Assembly: GCF_902459665.1 (NCBI RefSeq) | Contig: NZ_CABPSL010000002.1 | Location: 248,001-312,000 of the forward strand | Direction: 5' to 3' | DNA length: 64,000 bases | DNA from: Pandoraea cepalis | GTDB taxonomy: Bacteria > Pseudomonadota > Gammaproteobacteria > Burkholderiales > Burkholderiaceae | Part shown: positions 27,801 to 36,801 of the stretch, piece after piece | Position numbering within the stretch: position 1 is the stretch's first letter | Layout of the letters: every line of letters starts with the position of its first letter | Program-made: the position numbers and the translations under genes | Notes under the pieces: generated by a model | What the model saw: the letters and a program-made list of their open reading frames with translations, nothing else | Database searches by the model: none | Told to the model about the DNA's origin: nothing

Positions 27801-27967
27801 CGTTGGGGATTTCCATCGTGGGCGGCCTGCTCGTGAGCCAGGTGCTCACGCTTTATACGACGCCGGTGGTGTACCTCTATCTCGATCGCTTGCGGCTGCG
27901 CTGGGCGCGATGGCGTGCGCGTGGTCAACGCGGCCAGGGCGACGTCGGGGAGGTGGGGCATGGCTGA
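24827..27967 (+). CDS. mdtC: RND multidrug efflux pump subunit (MdtC-like)
   Basis: This is the second inner-membrane RND subunit, of 1046 residues, beginning [20 protein letters not shown], characteristic of MdtC. The proton-relay aspartates are 401 and 402 in [17 protein letters not shown]. The conserved [21 protein letters not shown] and [18 protein letters not shown] segments are shared with the preceding pump, so the two are ancient duplicates. The start overlaps the mdtB stop by four bases, supporting 1:1 coupled synthesis for a mixed trimer. The gene for the outer-membrane partner follows directly. Confidence 0.93.
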   Translation: MNLSAVFIKRSVATVLLTIGVTLAGIVAFGLLPVSPLPQVDFPTISVTASLPGASPETMAASVATPLERSLGRIAGVTEMTSNSTLGSTRITLQFDLSRDINGAARDVQAAINAARSLLPSGLPSNPTYRKVNPASAPVMILALTSDSMTRGQMYDSASTILAQKISQLDGVGDVTVGGSSLPAVRVELNPTALNKYQIPLETVRTTIQAANANRPKGALEDGDQRWQILANDQAKTAKDYLPVVVSYRDGRPVRLSDVADVVDSVQDLRNAGSANGKPSVVLIITTQPGANIITTVDGINKILPVLRASIPAAINLDVVMDRTPTIRASLKEVERTLLISIALVIMVVFLFLRNWRATLIPSVAVPVSLIGTFGVMYLCGFSLDNLSLMALTIATGFVVDDAIVVLENIARHIEDGLSPFAAALKGTREVGFTVLSMSISLVAVFIPLLLMGGIVGRLFREFAVTLSAAILVSLVVSLTATPMMCARLLKGKSAPGAAAPPPRPSVWTRIGGWTERMFDGMLREYERSLSWALRHGPLMLGILFATICLNVWLYTVVPKGFFPQQDTGRMIGFIQADQAISFQAMEKKLADFIKIVQADPDVSTVTGFTGGSNRNGGLMFVTLKPLGERKISADQVIARLRGKLAKEPGAMLYLQSVQDIRVGGRASNAQYQYTLQADDLQQLREWEPKVRNALSHLPNLVDVNTDQQDKGLQTTLDVDRDQASRLGLTMSQIDSVLNDAFGQRQVSTIYNPLNQYKVVMEVAPQWWQSPESLKDIYVVTSAGAQVPLSAFARYRPTNTALGVSHQGQFAASTISFNLPPGVSLSQAQASVQDAVGRLGMPTSVHGSFQGTAQAFQSALSSQPILILTALLTVYIVLGVLYESYIHPLTILSTLPSAGVGALLALLLFNTEFSIIALIGVILLIGIVKKNAIMMIDFALDAERRQNMPPREAIYHACVLRFRPIMMTTMAAMLGAIPLALGTGDGAELRQPLGISIVGGLLVSQVLTLYTTPVVYLYLDRLRLRWARWRARGQRGQGDVGEVGHG

Positions 27968-28166
27968 TGCCGCGCGCTGCCTGCACCGTGCGCGTCCGTG
28001 GGCGTCGCGTCCCGGAGCGTCTTTTGAAACTTCTGTTCTGGCCGAAGGGCCGATGCGTGCCATGTCCCGTAACCTGAATCGTCAAGTCGCCACCGCTGGA
28101 TCTCATCCGCCCGCTGCAGCCGCAGCGGTTGCGCTGCAAGGGCGAGGCGCGAGGACGCCGCCGCGC

Positions 28167-29666
28167 ATGCGTCGCGCCGCCACGTGGCTTGCGGCAAGCG
28201 CCGTACTGTGGCTCGCGGGCTGCGCGGTGGGGCCGGACTATGTGCGTCCAGCCATCGACACGCCGGCCGCGTTCAAGGAGACGGGGGACTGGAAGCTCGC
28301 CGAGCCCAGCGATGCGGCGTCCAAGGGCGAGTGGTGGGCGATCTATCAGGACCCGGTGCTCGCCGACCTGATGGCGCAGGTCAACGTCGACAATCAGAAC
28401 ATCAAGGTTGCCGAGGCCAACTATCGGCAAGCGCTGGCCGTGGCCTCGCAGGCGCGCTCTGCCTTCTTTCCGACAATCGGCGCCGGCGCCGGTCTCACAC
28501 GCGCCAGCTCACGCGTGAGCAGCTCGGCGGTGAGCGGATCGGGGGCGGGCGGGATCTCGAACAGCTACAGCCTGTCGGGCACGGCGAGCTGGGAACCGGA
28601 CATCTGGGGTAGCGTGCGCCGCTCGGTCGAGGCCGGCAACGCGAGCGCCGAGGCGAGCGAGGCTGATCTGGCCAATGCACGTCTGTCGGCGCAGGCGCTG
28701 CTCGCCCAGAACTACTTCGACCTGCGGGTAACGGACGCTCAAAAGGCGTTGCTCGACCGTACGGTCGCGGCATACGAGCAAACGCTCAAGCTCACGCAGA
28801 ATCAATACGCCGTCGGTGTGGCGCAGCGCTCCGACGTGATTCAGGCGCAGACGCAATTGCAATCGGCGCAGGCCTCGGCGCTCGATATCGAGGTGACGCG
28901 CGCCCAACTGGAGCATGCGATCGCGCTGCTTGTCGGCAAGGCGCCGGCGGCGTTCTCGCTTACGCCAACGCCGCTGCGCGCCGCGTTGCCGATGGCGCCG
29001 GTGAGCCTGCCGTCGACCTTGCTGGAACGGCGACCCGATATTGCGGCGGCCGAGCGCTCGGTGGCGGCGGCGAACGCGAAGATCGGCGTCGCCAAGGCGG
29101 CCTTCTTCCCGACCCTTACGCTCTCGGCGACGGGCGGTTTCCAAAGCAGCAGCTTCGCCGACTGGCTGACGCTGCCGAGCCGCTTCTGGTCGGTCGGTCC
29201 GGCGTTGGCGGCCACGCTCTTCGACGGCGGCCTGCGTCGCGCGCAGACCGACGCGGCCATCGCGGCGTACGACGCACAGGTCGCGACCTACCGTCAGACG
29301 GTGCTCACGGCATTCCAGTCGGTCGAAGACAACCTCGCCGCGCTGAACTATCTGGGCCGTGAGGCTGCCGTGCAGAACCAGGCGGTGCAGTCGTCGCGCG
29401 AGGCGCTGCAACTCATCCTCAATCAGTACAAGGCGGGCACTGTCGGGTTCCAGAACGTGTTGACGGCGCAGACGACGGCGTACACCACGGAGCGTACGGC
29501 GCTGACGATTCTCGGCCGTCAGTTCACGGCCAACGTGCTGCTCGTGACCGCGCTCGGCGGCGGCTGGCATGGTTTGTCGTCCGCGGGCGAGAACCCTGGT
29601 GCGTCGCCGGCGGTGAAGGCGTCCGCGAACGCCAGCTCCGCCGATGGCCGCGACGGGCAGAAGTAA
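28167..29666 (+). CDS. outer-membrane efflux lipoprotein (NodT/OprM family)
   Basis: This is the outer-membrane channel of the RND system, with a periplasmic alpha-helical tunnel. From ATG 28167 it has 499 residues and starts with a compact lipoprotein signal, MRRAATWLAASAVLWLAGC, whose lipobox LAGC gives an acylated Cys19. The mature part begins AVGPDYVRP, the hallmark of NodT/OprM proteins, and shows the two repeated outer-membrane-efflux domains (SLPSTLLERRPDIAAAERSV marks the second). The open frame extends upstream to 27915, overlapping mdtC, with other starts at 27960, 28053 and 28062. I prefer 28167 because the others place the lipobox over 50 residues in. Confidence 0.87.
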   Translation: MRRAATWLAASAVLWLAGCAVGPDYVRPAIDTPAAFKETGDWKLAEPSDAASKGEWWAIYQDPVLADLMAQVNVDNQNIKVAEANYRQALAVASQARSAFFPTIGAGAGLTRASSRVSSSAVSGSGAGGISNSYSLSGTASWEPDIWGSVRRSVEAGNASAEASEADLANARLSAQALLAQNYFDLRVTDAQKALLDRTVAAYEQTLKLTQNQYAVGVAQRSDVIQAQTQLQSAQASALDIEVTRAQLEHAIALLVGKAPAAFSLTPTPLRAALPMAPVSLPSTLLERRPDIAAAERSVAAANAKIGVAKAAFFPTLTLSATGGFQSSSFADWLTLPSRFWSVGPALAATLFDGGLRRAQTDAAIAAYDAQVATYRQTVLTAFQSVEDNLAALNYLGREAAVQNQAVQSSREALQLILNQYKAGTVGFQNVLTAQTTAYTTERTALTILGRQFTANVLLVTALGGGWHGLSSAGENPGASPAVKASANASSADGRDGQK

Positions 29667-30208
29667 CGCGCCTAACGTGCGTAACGTGCGTTACGTGCGT
29701 TACGCGCCATCCGAACCGCCTCGTCAGCGCCCGGTCGAGGTGTTCGCGACCGGGGCACACCCTCGGCATGTCCCCCTGTGCCAACTACGCATATTCCGAC
29801 GCGCACAACGAGCCGATCACTAAATCGGGCGTTGGTGTTTAAGGTAATTCCGAACTTCGAGATTGGAATGCCGGAAGCGCTCACCGCGAATCGTCCGAAT
29901 ACCGGTAACGCGAGTAGCACAGACTGTGCTGCCGGACGTCTGAGCAATTTCACCTCCGGGCGAGTCCCGTCAAGCAGTTAGGCCGCAGTACCCGCTCTAT
30001 CGGGCAGCATGCGGGCCGCGCGCGCATTGACCACACCGCGTGGCAAGGCGGCCCATGCGCATCGTCTATGTGACGTTTCCCAGCCGGTCGGGAGGATCCC
30101 TTTTTGCCAGAATGGACTCGCTTCGCGGCAATGGCAGGCGCGAAGCACCGTACGTGTCGTGCGGCGATGACGGTGCTGCCAGATGACGAATAAGGGGAGG
30201 GGGCAACG
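29667..30208. other. intergenic region between the RND operon and the RcsB-like gene
   Basis: These 542 bases carry a short tandem repeat near the left end (29673-29708) and then moderately AT-richer DNA around 29800-29900. Open frames on both strands (29672-29953 minus, 29778-29981 plus) lack recognisable domains and convincing starts. The 3' end should hold the promoter of the RcsB-like gene, whose start is preceded by AAGGGGAGGGGG. Confidence 0.4.
29673..29708. repeat. 9-base tandem repeat with dyad symmetry
   Basis: TAACGTGCG occurs at 29673-29681 and 29682-29690, then as TTACGTGCG (29691-29699) and TTACGCGCC (29700-29708). The A-to-T change in the right half creates an inverted repeat, GCGTAACG (29679-29686) against CGTTACGC (29698-29705). 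There is no T-run after it, so a simple terminator is unlikely. Confidence 0.6.
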
Positions 30209-30847
30209 ATGACGATCAATGTCGTGGTCGCGGACGACCATCCGATTGTGCGCTATGGGATACGACGTCTGCTCGAAGAGCGGGAAATGATTCATCTGGT
30301 CGGCGAGGCGGCCAATTCGTCAGAACTCGTGAATTTGCTGGCCAAGGCGCCATGCGACATTCTCGTGACCGATTTTTCAATGCCAGGGGGAAATTTCAAG
30401 GACGGCCTGTTTCTGATCGGCTATGTGCGCCGATATTTCCCGAACATCAAGATCATCGTTGTCACGATGCTGGAAAATCTGGCGATTCTTCGCGGCATGC
30501 TCAAGCTCGGTGTGCATTCGATTCTCTCCAAGCTCGACGAGCAGAGTTCGATTGCCGATATCGTGTGCGTGGTCGCGGACGGCAGCCGCTATATTCCGGC
30601 GGGACTGGCGACGCGCCTGCACGACTCGGTGGTCGACGACACCGAGATCGATGCGTCGAAGCTCTCGGGTCGCGAAGTGGAAGTGGTGCGGCTGTTCGTT
30701 TCCGGGCTCACCATCAGCGAAATCGCATTCCAGCTCAGTCGCAGCGTCAAGACGGTCAGCTCACAGAAGACCAACGCCATGCGCAAACTCGGGCTGGACC
30801 GCGACGTCGACCTCTATCACTACGCCACGCGCACGGGCATCGCCTGA
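30209..30847 (+). CDS. RcsB-like LuxR-family response regulator
   Basis: This is a 212-residue cytoplasmic regulator with a receiver followed by a LuxR-type helix-turn-helix. The receiver has the acidic pair Asp9-Asp10 (VVVADDHPIVRYGIRRLLEE) and phospho-acceptor Asp55 in DILVTDFSMPGG. A longer loop (NFKDGLFLIGYVRRYFP) closely resembles the equivalent part of RcsB. The output domain reads LSGREVEVVRLFVSGLTISE then RSVKTVSSQKTNAMRKLGL. No hybrid kinase or phosphotransfer gene is adjacent. RcsB proteins control capsule, motility and biofilm; here only the family resemblance is seen. It is convergent with the FUSC gene, 58 bases away. Confidence 0.85.
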   Translation: MTINVVVADDHPIVRYGIRRLLEEREMIHLVGEAANSSELVNLLAKAPCDILVTDFSMPGGNFKDGLFLIGYVRRYFPNIKIIVVTMLENLAILRGMLKLGVHSILSKLDEQSSIADIVCVVADGSRYIPAGLATRLHDSVVDDTEIDASKLSGREVEVVRLFVSGLTISEIAFQLSRSVKTVSSQKTNAMRKLGLDRDVDLYHYATRTGIA

Positions 30848-30905
30848 CGGAATCGTTGAACCCGCCGGCGAAGGGGGCGGCGGGGCCGCGATGCCCCGCG
30901 CGCGG

Positions 30906-33128
30906 TCAGGCCGGCAGGCGAATGGCTCGCATATCGCGCAGGATCAACTCGCCCGCCCGGAGCATCTGTTTGAGCTGATGCACCACCTGCTTGATTTCCT
31001 GGACGTGGGCCTCCGGCGTGTCGGATTGCTGCTCCTGGGCGACGACCAGCGCGTCGAGGCGCCGCGTGTAGTCGCGCATCGCTTCGCTCGCGGCCTGCGC
31101 ATCCGTCGGCACCGAGGCGGCCGGGGCCGCCACGGCCTGAGAAAGCAGATCGCTGATCGCGGAGACGACCTGCGCCAGCTCGCCGCTCTTGTCCGCTGCA
31201 ATCTGACGCGGCAGCACGTCCGACATCCCCGTGATGTACGACGCCATCACATGGTTCTGCACCAGCAGATCGTTGAGCTCCCCGACCGAGACCTGTTTGG
31301 ACTTGGGCTCGAGCATCATGCGCCTGAAGGCCGCGCCGAAATTTCCGAACGCGATGTGCATGTCCTTGCGCGCCATGCGATAGGCGAGCTCGTCGCGCCT
31401 GCCGTCGCGGCCGGTGCACGATTCCAGGTACGCGCGCGTCGACTGCACCGCCTGCCGGATGAGAGGCCCCATCAGGCGGTATTCCCAGTACGGGAAAAGA
31501 TAGGAGCACACCAGCGCCACGGCGGAGCCGATCAGCGTGTCGATCGCGCGCTCCCCGATCACCGACAGCGACCCGGGGAGCAGGAAGTGGAACAGCAACA
31601 GCACGTAGGACGACATGAACACGACCGACAGGCCGTAATTGAACAGCGACAGGCTGTTGCCCATGACCATGCAGAAGAACATGAGGGCGAGCAGCACCCA
31701 CGCCTTGTGCACGAAGGCCAGAATGATCAGCACGCTTACGCATCCCACCAGCGTGCCGGTCAGACGTTGCGCGTTCTTCTGTTTGGTCAGGCTGAAACCG
31801 GGCTTCAGAATCACGATGATCGTGAGCAACACCCAGTAACTGTGGGCCTGCCCGGCGAGCAGCGACCAGTTCTCGCAAATGATCATTCCGGCCGTGATGG
31901 CGATCGTCACCCGCAAGGCATGGCGAAAGCTCGGTGACGAAAAAGTCAGATTCTTCCAGAGCAATTTCGGAGAATAGCTCTGTCGTGAGGTGAAGCGCAC
32001 GAGCGTCTGATCGATCTGGACTTCGGTGGCCGACCCTGCCGTGGCGAGATTCGTGTTGCGGTGCATGCGTTCCACGACACGTGTGCTGCTCCAGACGCGG
32101 CGGAAGGTGCTCGTCAGCGCCTGATAGGCTTCGGGCGCGCGCTGCGGCAAAGACTGCTTGCGCATCAGCTCGATCTCGTACTCGATGGCCCGCAATTCCG
32201 CGCGCCAACTGCGCTGCGCCCGCGATGGTTCGTTGGTGGCGATGGCGTAGCCGATGGCATCGACTTCGTTGGCGATCTTTCGGATCATGTCGCGGAAGAA
32301 CAGGAGCACGTCATGGTCGGCGAACTCCCGGCGCAGCATCGGGTAATCGGTGTGCACCGACACCACGACCTCATGCAGGTCGACGATGTTGATGAACAGG
32401 TTGAACAGCATCGTGCGGCGCGGCTCCAGCGTGCCGGTGCGCAGGCGGGGCAGGTTGCGCAGAATGATCTCGCGCGCCGCCTGCTGCTTTTCCACGACGT
32501 TGACCTGCGCGGCGATCAGTCGCCGGTAGCATTCGTCGATGTCGGTCGACGTGTCGTAGAACGCCGCCTTGGCTTCGAGATACTGCGCCGTGACGAAGAA
32601 ACACTCGGCCAGCGTCTGCTGTTCGATGCGAAACCACCAGACGCGGCAGACGACGAGGCTGAAGTAGGTGTACCAGAGGCCGCCCGCGAGCACGGCGCCG
32701 GCATCGAGCACGGCCTGATGCCGGGTGAGATCGCCCTCGACGTTGAGCACCATCATCATCAGGCAGGCGAAGCTCACGAGCGACGCGCGATAGCCATAGA
32801 TCACGAGCATCGACAGACCGAACGTCAGGGTCAGCGACGTGATCCAGAGCTGCCACGGTTGCGCGGCGGTGGCCATGCCGGTGATCAGTACCGTAAGGGC
32901 GCCGAGCAGAGTGCAACTGAGCAGCTCCGCGTGCTTGTGACGCAGCGGTCCGTTGATGTCGACCACGCTCGCGCACAGCGCCCCCGAGGCGACCTCAATG
33001 CCGAGCAGGTGCTGGTCCATCCCCCAGAACAGCACGAGCGCCGGCAACACGACCCCCAACGCCTGACGGGTGCCGGTGAAAAAATAATGGCTGAAGAGGA
33101 ATTTCTTGATATCGGTCTGGTAGTCCAT
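30906..33128 (-). CDS. FUSC-family inner-membrane protein (YccS-like)
   Basis: This is a 740-residue membrane protein with two hydrophobic blocks, about residues 15-165 and 385-525, each with five or six helices. A large soluble domain separates them and another ends the protein. This duplicated layout and motifs such as GTLVGCVSVLIILAF fit the fusaric-acid-resistance/aromatic-acid-exporter-like (FUSC, YccS) superfamily. Some members export aromatic acids, but most are uncharacterised. I use ATG 33128 (MDYQTDIKKFLFSH); the frame permits 33155. It is divergent from recC. No adaptor or outer-membrane partner is next to it. Confidence 0.85.
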   Translation of the reverse strand: MDYQTDIKKFLFSHYFFTGTRQALGVVLPALVLFWGMDQHLLGIEVASGALCASVVDINGPLRHKHAELLSCTLLGALTVLITGMATAAQPWQLWITSLTLTFGLSMLVIYGYRASLVSFACLMMMVLNVEGDLTRHQAVLDAGAVLAGGLWYTYFSLVVCRVWWFRIEQQTLAECFFVTAQYLEAKAAFYDTSTDIDECYRRLIAAQVNVVEKQQAAREIILRNLPRLRTGTLEPRRTMLFNLFINIVDLHEVVVSVHTDYPMLRREFADHDVLLFFRDMIRKIANEVDAIGYAIATNEPSRAQRSWRAELRAIEYEIELMRKQSLPQRAPEAYQALTSTFRRVWSSTRVVERMHRNTNLATAGSATEVQIDQTLVRFTSRQSYSPKLLWKNLTFSSPSFRHALRVTIAITAGMIICENWSLLAGQAHSYWVLLTIIVILKPGFSLTKQKNAQRLTGTLVGCVSVLIILAFVHKAWVLLALMFFCMVMGNSLSLFNYGLSVVFMSSYVLLLFHFLLPGSLSVIGERAIDTLIGSAVALVCSYLFPYWEYRLMGPLIRQAVQSTRAYLESCTGRDGRRDELAYRMARKDMHIAFGNFGAAFRRMMLEPKSKQVSVGELNDLLVQNHVMASYITGMSDVLPRQIAADKSGELAQVVSAISDLLSQAVAAPAASVPTDAQAASEAMRDYTRRLDALVVAQEQQSDTPEAHVQEIKQVVHQLKQMLRAGELILRDMRAIRLPA

Positions 33129-33384
33129 GCGTCGGGTGCGAGGGTTCCGCAGCAAAGCCGGCCGCGCGGCGGGGGGAGGGCGCGGTGCAGACAGAGTCTA
33201 GCCGAAGCCCCGCGTGGCGCGAAGAGGGGATGCCGCCGGTGACGGCCCCCATGCCGACGGACTGGTAACGGCGCCTGACGCTGCCGTCACTCATGTCGGG
33301 GCAAGTTTTCGGATCTGCCCGATGGGCTTCGCGAGGAGGCTTTTGTTATGCTTGCGAACAGACTCGCTCAGCCGCCACGCCCGC

Positions 33385-36300
33385 ATGCTCCACCTATTCT
33401 TTTCCAACCGGTTCACCACCCTTGAAGCCGCCCTGTTGCGCGATCTCGCCCAGGCGCCCGGCAGCACGGGGAAAGCCGGTCATCCGTTCGAGACGGAAAC
33501 CATCGTCGTGCCAAGTGTGGCCGTGCGGCGCCGGCTCGAACTGGACTATGCCGATGTGTTCGGCGTGTGTGCCAACGTTCGTCTGACCTATCTCGCCCAG
33601 TGGCTGTGGGACATGGCGGGGCAACTGGTCACGGTGCCCGAGAGTTCGCCGTTTGCGCCGGACCGGCTTGTCTGGCCGCTGTATCAGTGCCTCGCCCAGC
33701 CGTGGGGGGACGCCTCGCCGCGACTGGCGGGCTATCTGACGGGCGCGGACGATGTCATGCGCTTCGAATTGGCCGACCGACTGGCGCATCTCTACGACCA
33801 ATATCTGACCTATCGGCCGAACTGGCTTGAGCGGTGGCAATCCGGGGAGACGATCGACCCGGGCGCCGCCACGGGCTGGGGTGAGACGCAGCGTGCCGAC
33901 GAAGTGTGGCAGAGCACCTTGTGGCGGCAGGTGTTGGCGCATCTGGAGATTCGCGAGCGTCACCCGACGTTGCGGGCCATCGACCGGATCGAGGCATTGA
34001 CGCCGCAGACGGTGCCTGCCGGATGGCCGTCACGTGTGTCGGTGTTCGCGCTGTCGTCGATGCCGCCGCTTTCGATGGCGCTGCTCAAGGCGATGTCTCG
34101 TCTGATCGAGGTGCACCTGTACGTCCTGAATCCGTGTGAGAGCTATTGGTTTGACATCGTGCCGCCGTCACGGCTGTCGTATCTGGCGCGGCGCGATGGG
34201 GGGGCGCATCGGGAAGTGGGGCATCCGTTGCTCGCCGAATGGGGGCGCCAGACGCAATCGCATATCGATGCGCTGTATGCCGACCTCGCACCGCAGGCGG
34301 TGGAGGACCGGGCGCTTTTCCAGCCCAATCCCGCACCGACGCTGCTCGCCGCCCTGCAAAACGGCATTCTCACGTTGGACGATGGCCGTCACGGCGCGCC
34401 CGATGGCGTGAGCGTCGACGGGTCGGTGCAGGTGCATGTGTGCCACAGCCTGGCGCGTCAGATCGAAGTGCTGCATGACCGGTTGTTGGCGTGCTTCGAC
34501 GAGATTCCCGATTTGCGTCCCGATGATGTGCTCGTGACCGTGCCGGATCTGGGGCGCGCGGCCCCGCTGATCGACGCCGTGTTTGGTACCGCGACACCTC
34601 GCATTCCTTATCTGGTGACGGGGTTGCCGCCGACGCGGACCAACCCCGTCGCGCGGGCGTTCGCCGCCATCCTGGCCTTGGCGCAGCAGCGGGTGGCGGT
34701 GTCGAGTCTGGTGGAACTGGCACGCACGGAGGCCATCGCACAACGCTACGATCTCGGCGGCAATGCGCTCGACACCGTTCAAAACTGGTTGCATGCCGCC
34801 GGTGCACGACGCGGCTGGCGCGGTGATGCCCTGCTGCGGCTCGACGCGCCGCAGGCGTACGCGCCGACCGGGGCCGATGTCTCGCCGGCGTTGGAGCGGC
34901 ACACCCTGGGCGATGCGATGATGCGGCTGTTTCTCGGCTACGCCTTGCCTGATGACGCCTTGCCGGTCGACGATTGGCTACCGGTTGGGGGAATCGAGGG
35001 CGGCCGTGCCGAATGGCTCGGGCAGCTGGCGCGGCTCGTCGACGATCTCGATGCCACCGCCGTCACGCTGCAAACGATGCGCACGGGGCTCGCGTGGCGC
35101 GATCAGCTGCTGGCGATGCTGGAACAGTTCTTTTCCGACGAGCCTCGTTTTGCCGACGATGTTGCCGAGGTGCGCGTGGCCATCGAACAGATCGGCTCGG
35201 CTATCGCTGATGGAGCGCCCGAAGTGCGGGTACCGGTTGACGTGGTGGCGCGCGTGCTGGCCAATGCCCTCGACGATCCGACGCGTGGCGGCGTGCCATC
35301 GGGGCGTGTGACGTTTGCGGCGATCCCCAGCCTGCGCCTGCTGCCGTACCGCGTGGTGTGCATGATCGGCATGGACGACGGGGTGCTGCCGGGACGCGTG
35401 CGCGCCGACGAATTCGACCTCATGCGCGCGTTGCCGCAACGTGGCGATCGCCAGCGGCGCGACGACGAGCGCAATCTTTTCCTCGATCTGATGTTGAGTG
35501 CGCAGGACCGGTTCCTGGTCACCTACACGGGCCGAAGCGTGCGCGACAATGCGCCGCTGCCGCCATCGACGGCTGTGGACGAATTGCTCGACTTCGCCGG
35601 GCAGTTGCTCGCACCGGTGTCCCAGGGGTACTGCCTCGACGATCAGCGCGAAGCCCGCGAGCGGCTTGCGGTGTCGCATCCGCTTCAACCGTTTTCTCCT
35701 GCGTATTTCGATGGGCACGACCCGTCGCTCTATAGCTACGACGTGGCCAATGCCGAGGCGGCGCAGCAATTGGCGGATCAACTGGCGTCCCCCACACCGA
35801 ATGCCCGCGCCGCGCCATTCGTGCGTGAACCGTTGCCCGCTGTCGTACAAACCCATTTGACGTTGGACGACCTGCTGCGTTTCTGGCGTCATCCCGGCAG
35901 AGCGTGGGCGCGTGACCGGCTGGGACTCTCGCTCGGCGAACTGCTCACGGAGGTCGACGACGAAGAGCCGTTCGTGCTCGACTGGGCCGGACGCGATGCG
36001 CTGGCGGCGCGTCTGCTGCCGCGCCTGATGCGCCACGACGCACGCGACGCCCGCGCGCATGCCGACGCCATTGAGCGTATTGCGAAGGTCAGTCACGAGT
36101 TGCCGGGCGGGGCGACCGGTGCCGTCTGGCGCCGCAGAGCGTTGGGCGGCCTGCGCGCGCTGGCGTCGCAGGTGCGAGACGCGCAGGCGGAAGGCACGCA
36201 GGAGCTGCTGGTGACGCTGCCTTTGACGCCGGCGCTGCCGCCGTCATGGCGCGAATCGACGCAGGCCGCCTGGCATGGCGATGCCACGTTGCGCGCAGCC

Positions 36301-36801
36301 TGCCTGTTGCAGGGACGCTTGGCCCCGGTGTCGCGCTATGGACTGGTCATGTATCGATTCGGCAGCCAGCGTCCGAGCGATCTGCTTGCCGCATGGCTGG
36401 CCCATCTGGCGCTTTGTGCGCATCTCCAGCAGCCCGAGCACGCAGGACTGGACGTAGCCGCCAGAACGCTCTGGTACGGCGAAGACGAGACATTCGCGTT
36501 GCGGCCGGTGGAAGACGCGGCGACGCTGTTGGGGCAATGGGTGGCGCTGTACCGCCTCGGGCAGACGCGGCCGTTGCCATTCTTTACGCGAAGCGCGTGG
36601 AAGTTGGCGAGCACCGGCAAGCCGGGCGAGGCGCAAGGTGCGTGGCTCGGTTCGGCATTCGCTCGGGGCGACGCGGACGACCCGTACACGCGACTGATCT
36701 GGCGCGGCGTGGACGATCCGCTGGCGCCGCCGTTCGATGCGCTCGCCAATCTACTGCTCGGCCCTCTGGTGCAACACCTTGACGTGGCGGAGGGCGCATG
36801 A
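33385..36801 (+). CDS. recC: exodeoxyribonuclease V gamma subunit RecC
   Basis: RecC is the non-catalytic scaffold of RecBCD that splits the strands at a double-strand end and reads Chi. Starting at ATG 33385 (MLHLFFSNRFTTLEAALL) it has 1138 residues, matching about 1120 for the Escherichia coli protein. Typical stretches include the N-terminal ETIVVPSVAVRRRLELDYAD and the inactive helicase-fold part HVCHSLARQIEVLHDRLLA. Another is VCMIGMDDGVLPGRVRADEFD. The stop overlaps recB by four bases. The frame upstream to 33214 has no family similarity. The Chi-recognition residues cannot be judged without an alignment, and beta-proteobacterial Chi sequences differ from that of Escherichia coli. Confidence 0.93.
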   Translation: MLHLFFSNRFTTLEAALLRDLAQAPGSTGKAGHPFETETIVVPSVAVRRRLELDYADVFGVCANVRLTYLAQWLWDMAGQLVTVPESSPFAPDRLVWPLYQCLAQPWGDASPRLAGYLTGADDVMRFELADRLAHLYDQYLTYRPNWLERWQSGETIDPGAATGWGETQRADEVWQSTLWRQVLAHLEIRERHPTLRAIDRIEALTPQTVPAGWPSRVSVFALSSMPPLSMALLKAMSRLIEVHLYVLNPCESYWFDIVPPSRLSYLARRDGGAHREVGHPLLAEWGRQTQSHIDALYADLAPQAVEDRALFQPNPAPTLLAALQNGILTLDDGRHGAPDGVSVDGSVQVHVCHSLARQIEVLHDRLLACFDEIPDLRPDDVLVTVPDLGRAAPLIDAVFGTATPRIPYLVTGLPPTRTNPVARAFAAILALAQQRVAVSSLVELARTEAIAQRYDLGGNALDTVQNWLHAAGARRGWRGDALLRLDAPQAYAPTGADVSPALERHTLGDAMMRLFLGYALPDDALPVDDWLPVGGIEGGRAEWLGQLARLVDDLDATAVTLQTMRTGLAWRDQLLAMLEQFFSDEPRFADDVAEVRVAIEQIGSAIADGAPEVRVPVDVVARVLANALDDPTRGGVPSGRVTFAAIPSLRLLPYRVVCMIGMDDGVLPGRVRADEFDLMRALPQRGDRQRRDDERNLFLDLMLSAQDRFLVTYTGRSVRDNAPLPPSTAVDELLDFAGQLLAPVSQGYCLDDQREARERLAVSHPLQPFSPAYFDGHDPSLYSYDVANAEAAQQLADQLASPTPNARAAPFVREPLPAVVQTHLTLDDLLRFWRHPGRAWARDRLGLSLGELLTEVDDEEPFVLDWAGRDALAARLLPRLMRHDARDARAHADAIERIAKVSHELPGGATGAVWRRRALGGLRALASQVRDAQAEGTQELLVTLPLTPALPPSWRESTQAAWHGDATLRAACLLQGRLAPVSRYGLVMYRFGSQRPSDLLAAWLAHLALCAHLQQPEHAGLDVAARTLWYGEDETFALRPVEDAATLLGQWVALYRLGQTRPLPFFTRSAWKLASTGKPGEAQGAWLGSAFARGDADDPYTRLIWRGVDDPLAPPFDALANLLLGPLVQHLDVAEGA

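Noticed and set aside
29672..29953. 93-residue minus-strand frame after the efflux operon
   Set aside because: The start looks like a weak signal peptide, but the rest is made of the 9-base repeat (ARNARNARYAR) and random Arg/Pro sequence; no support as a gene.
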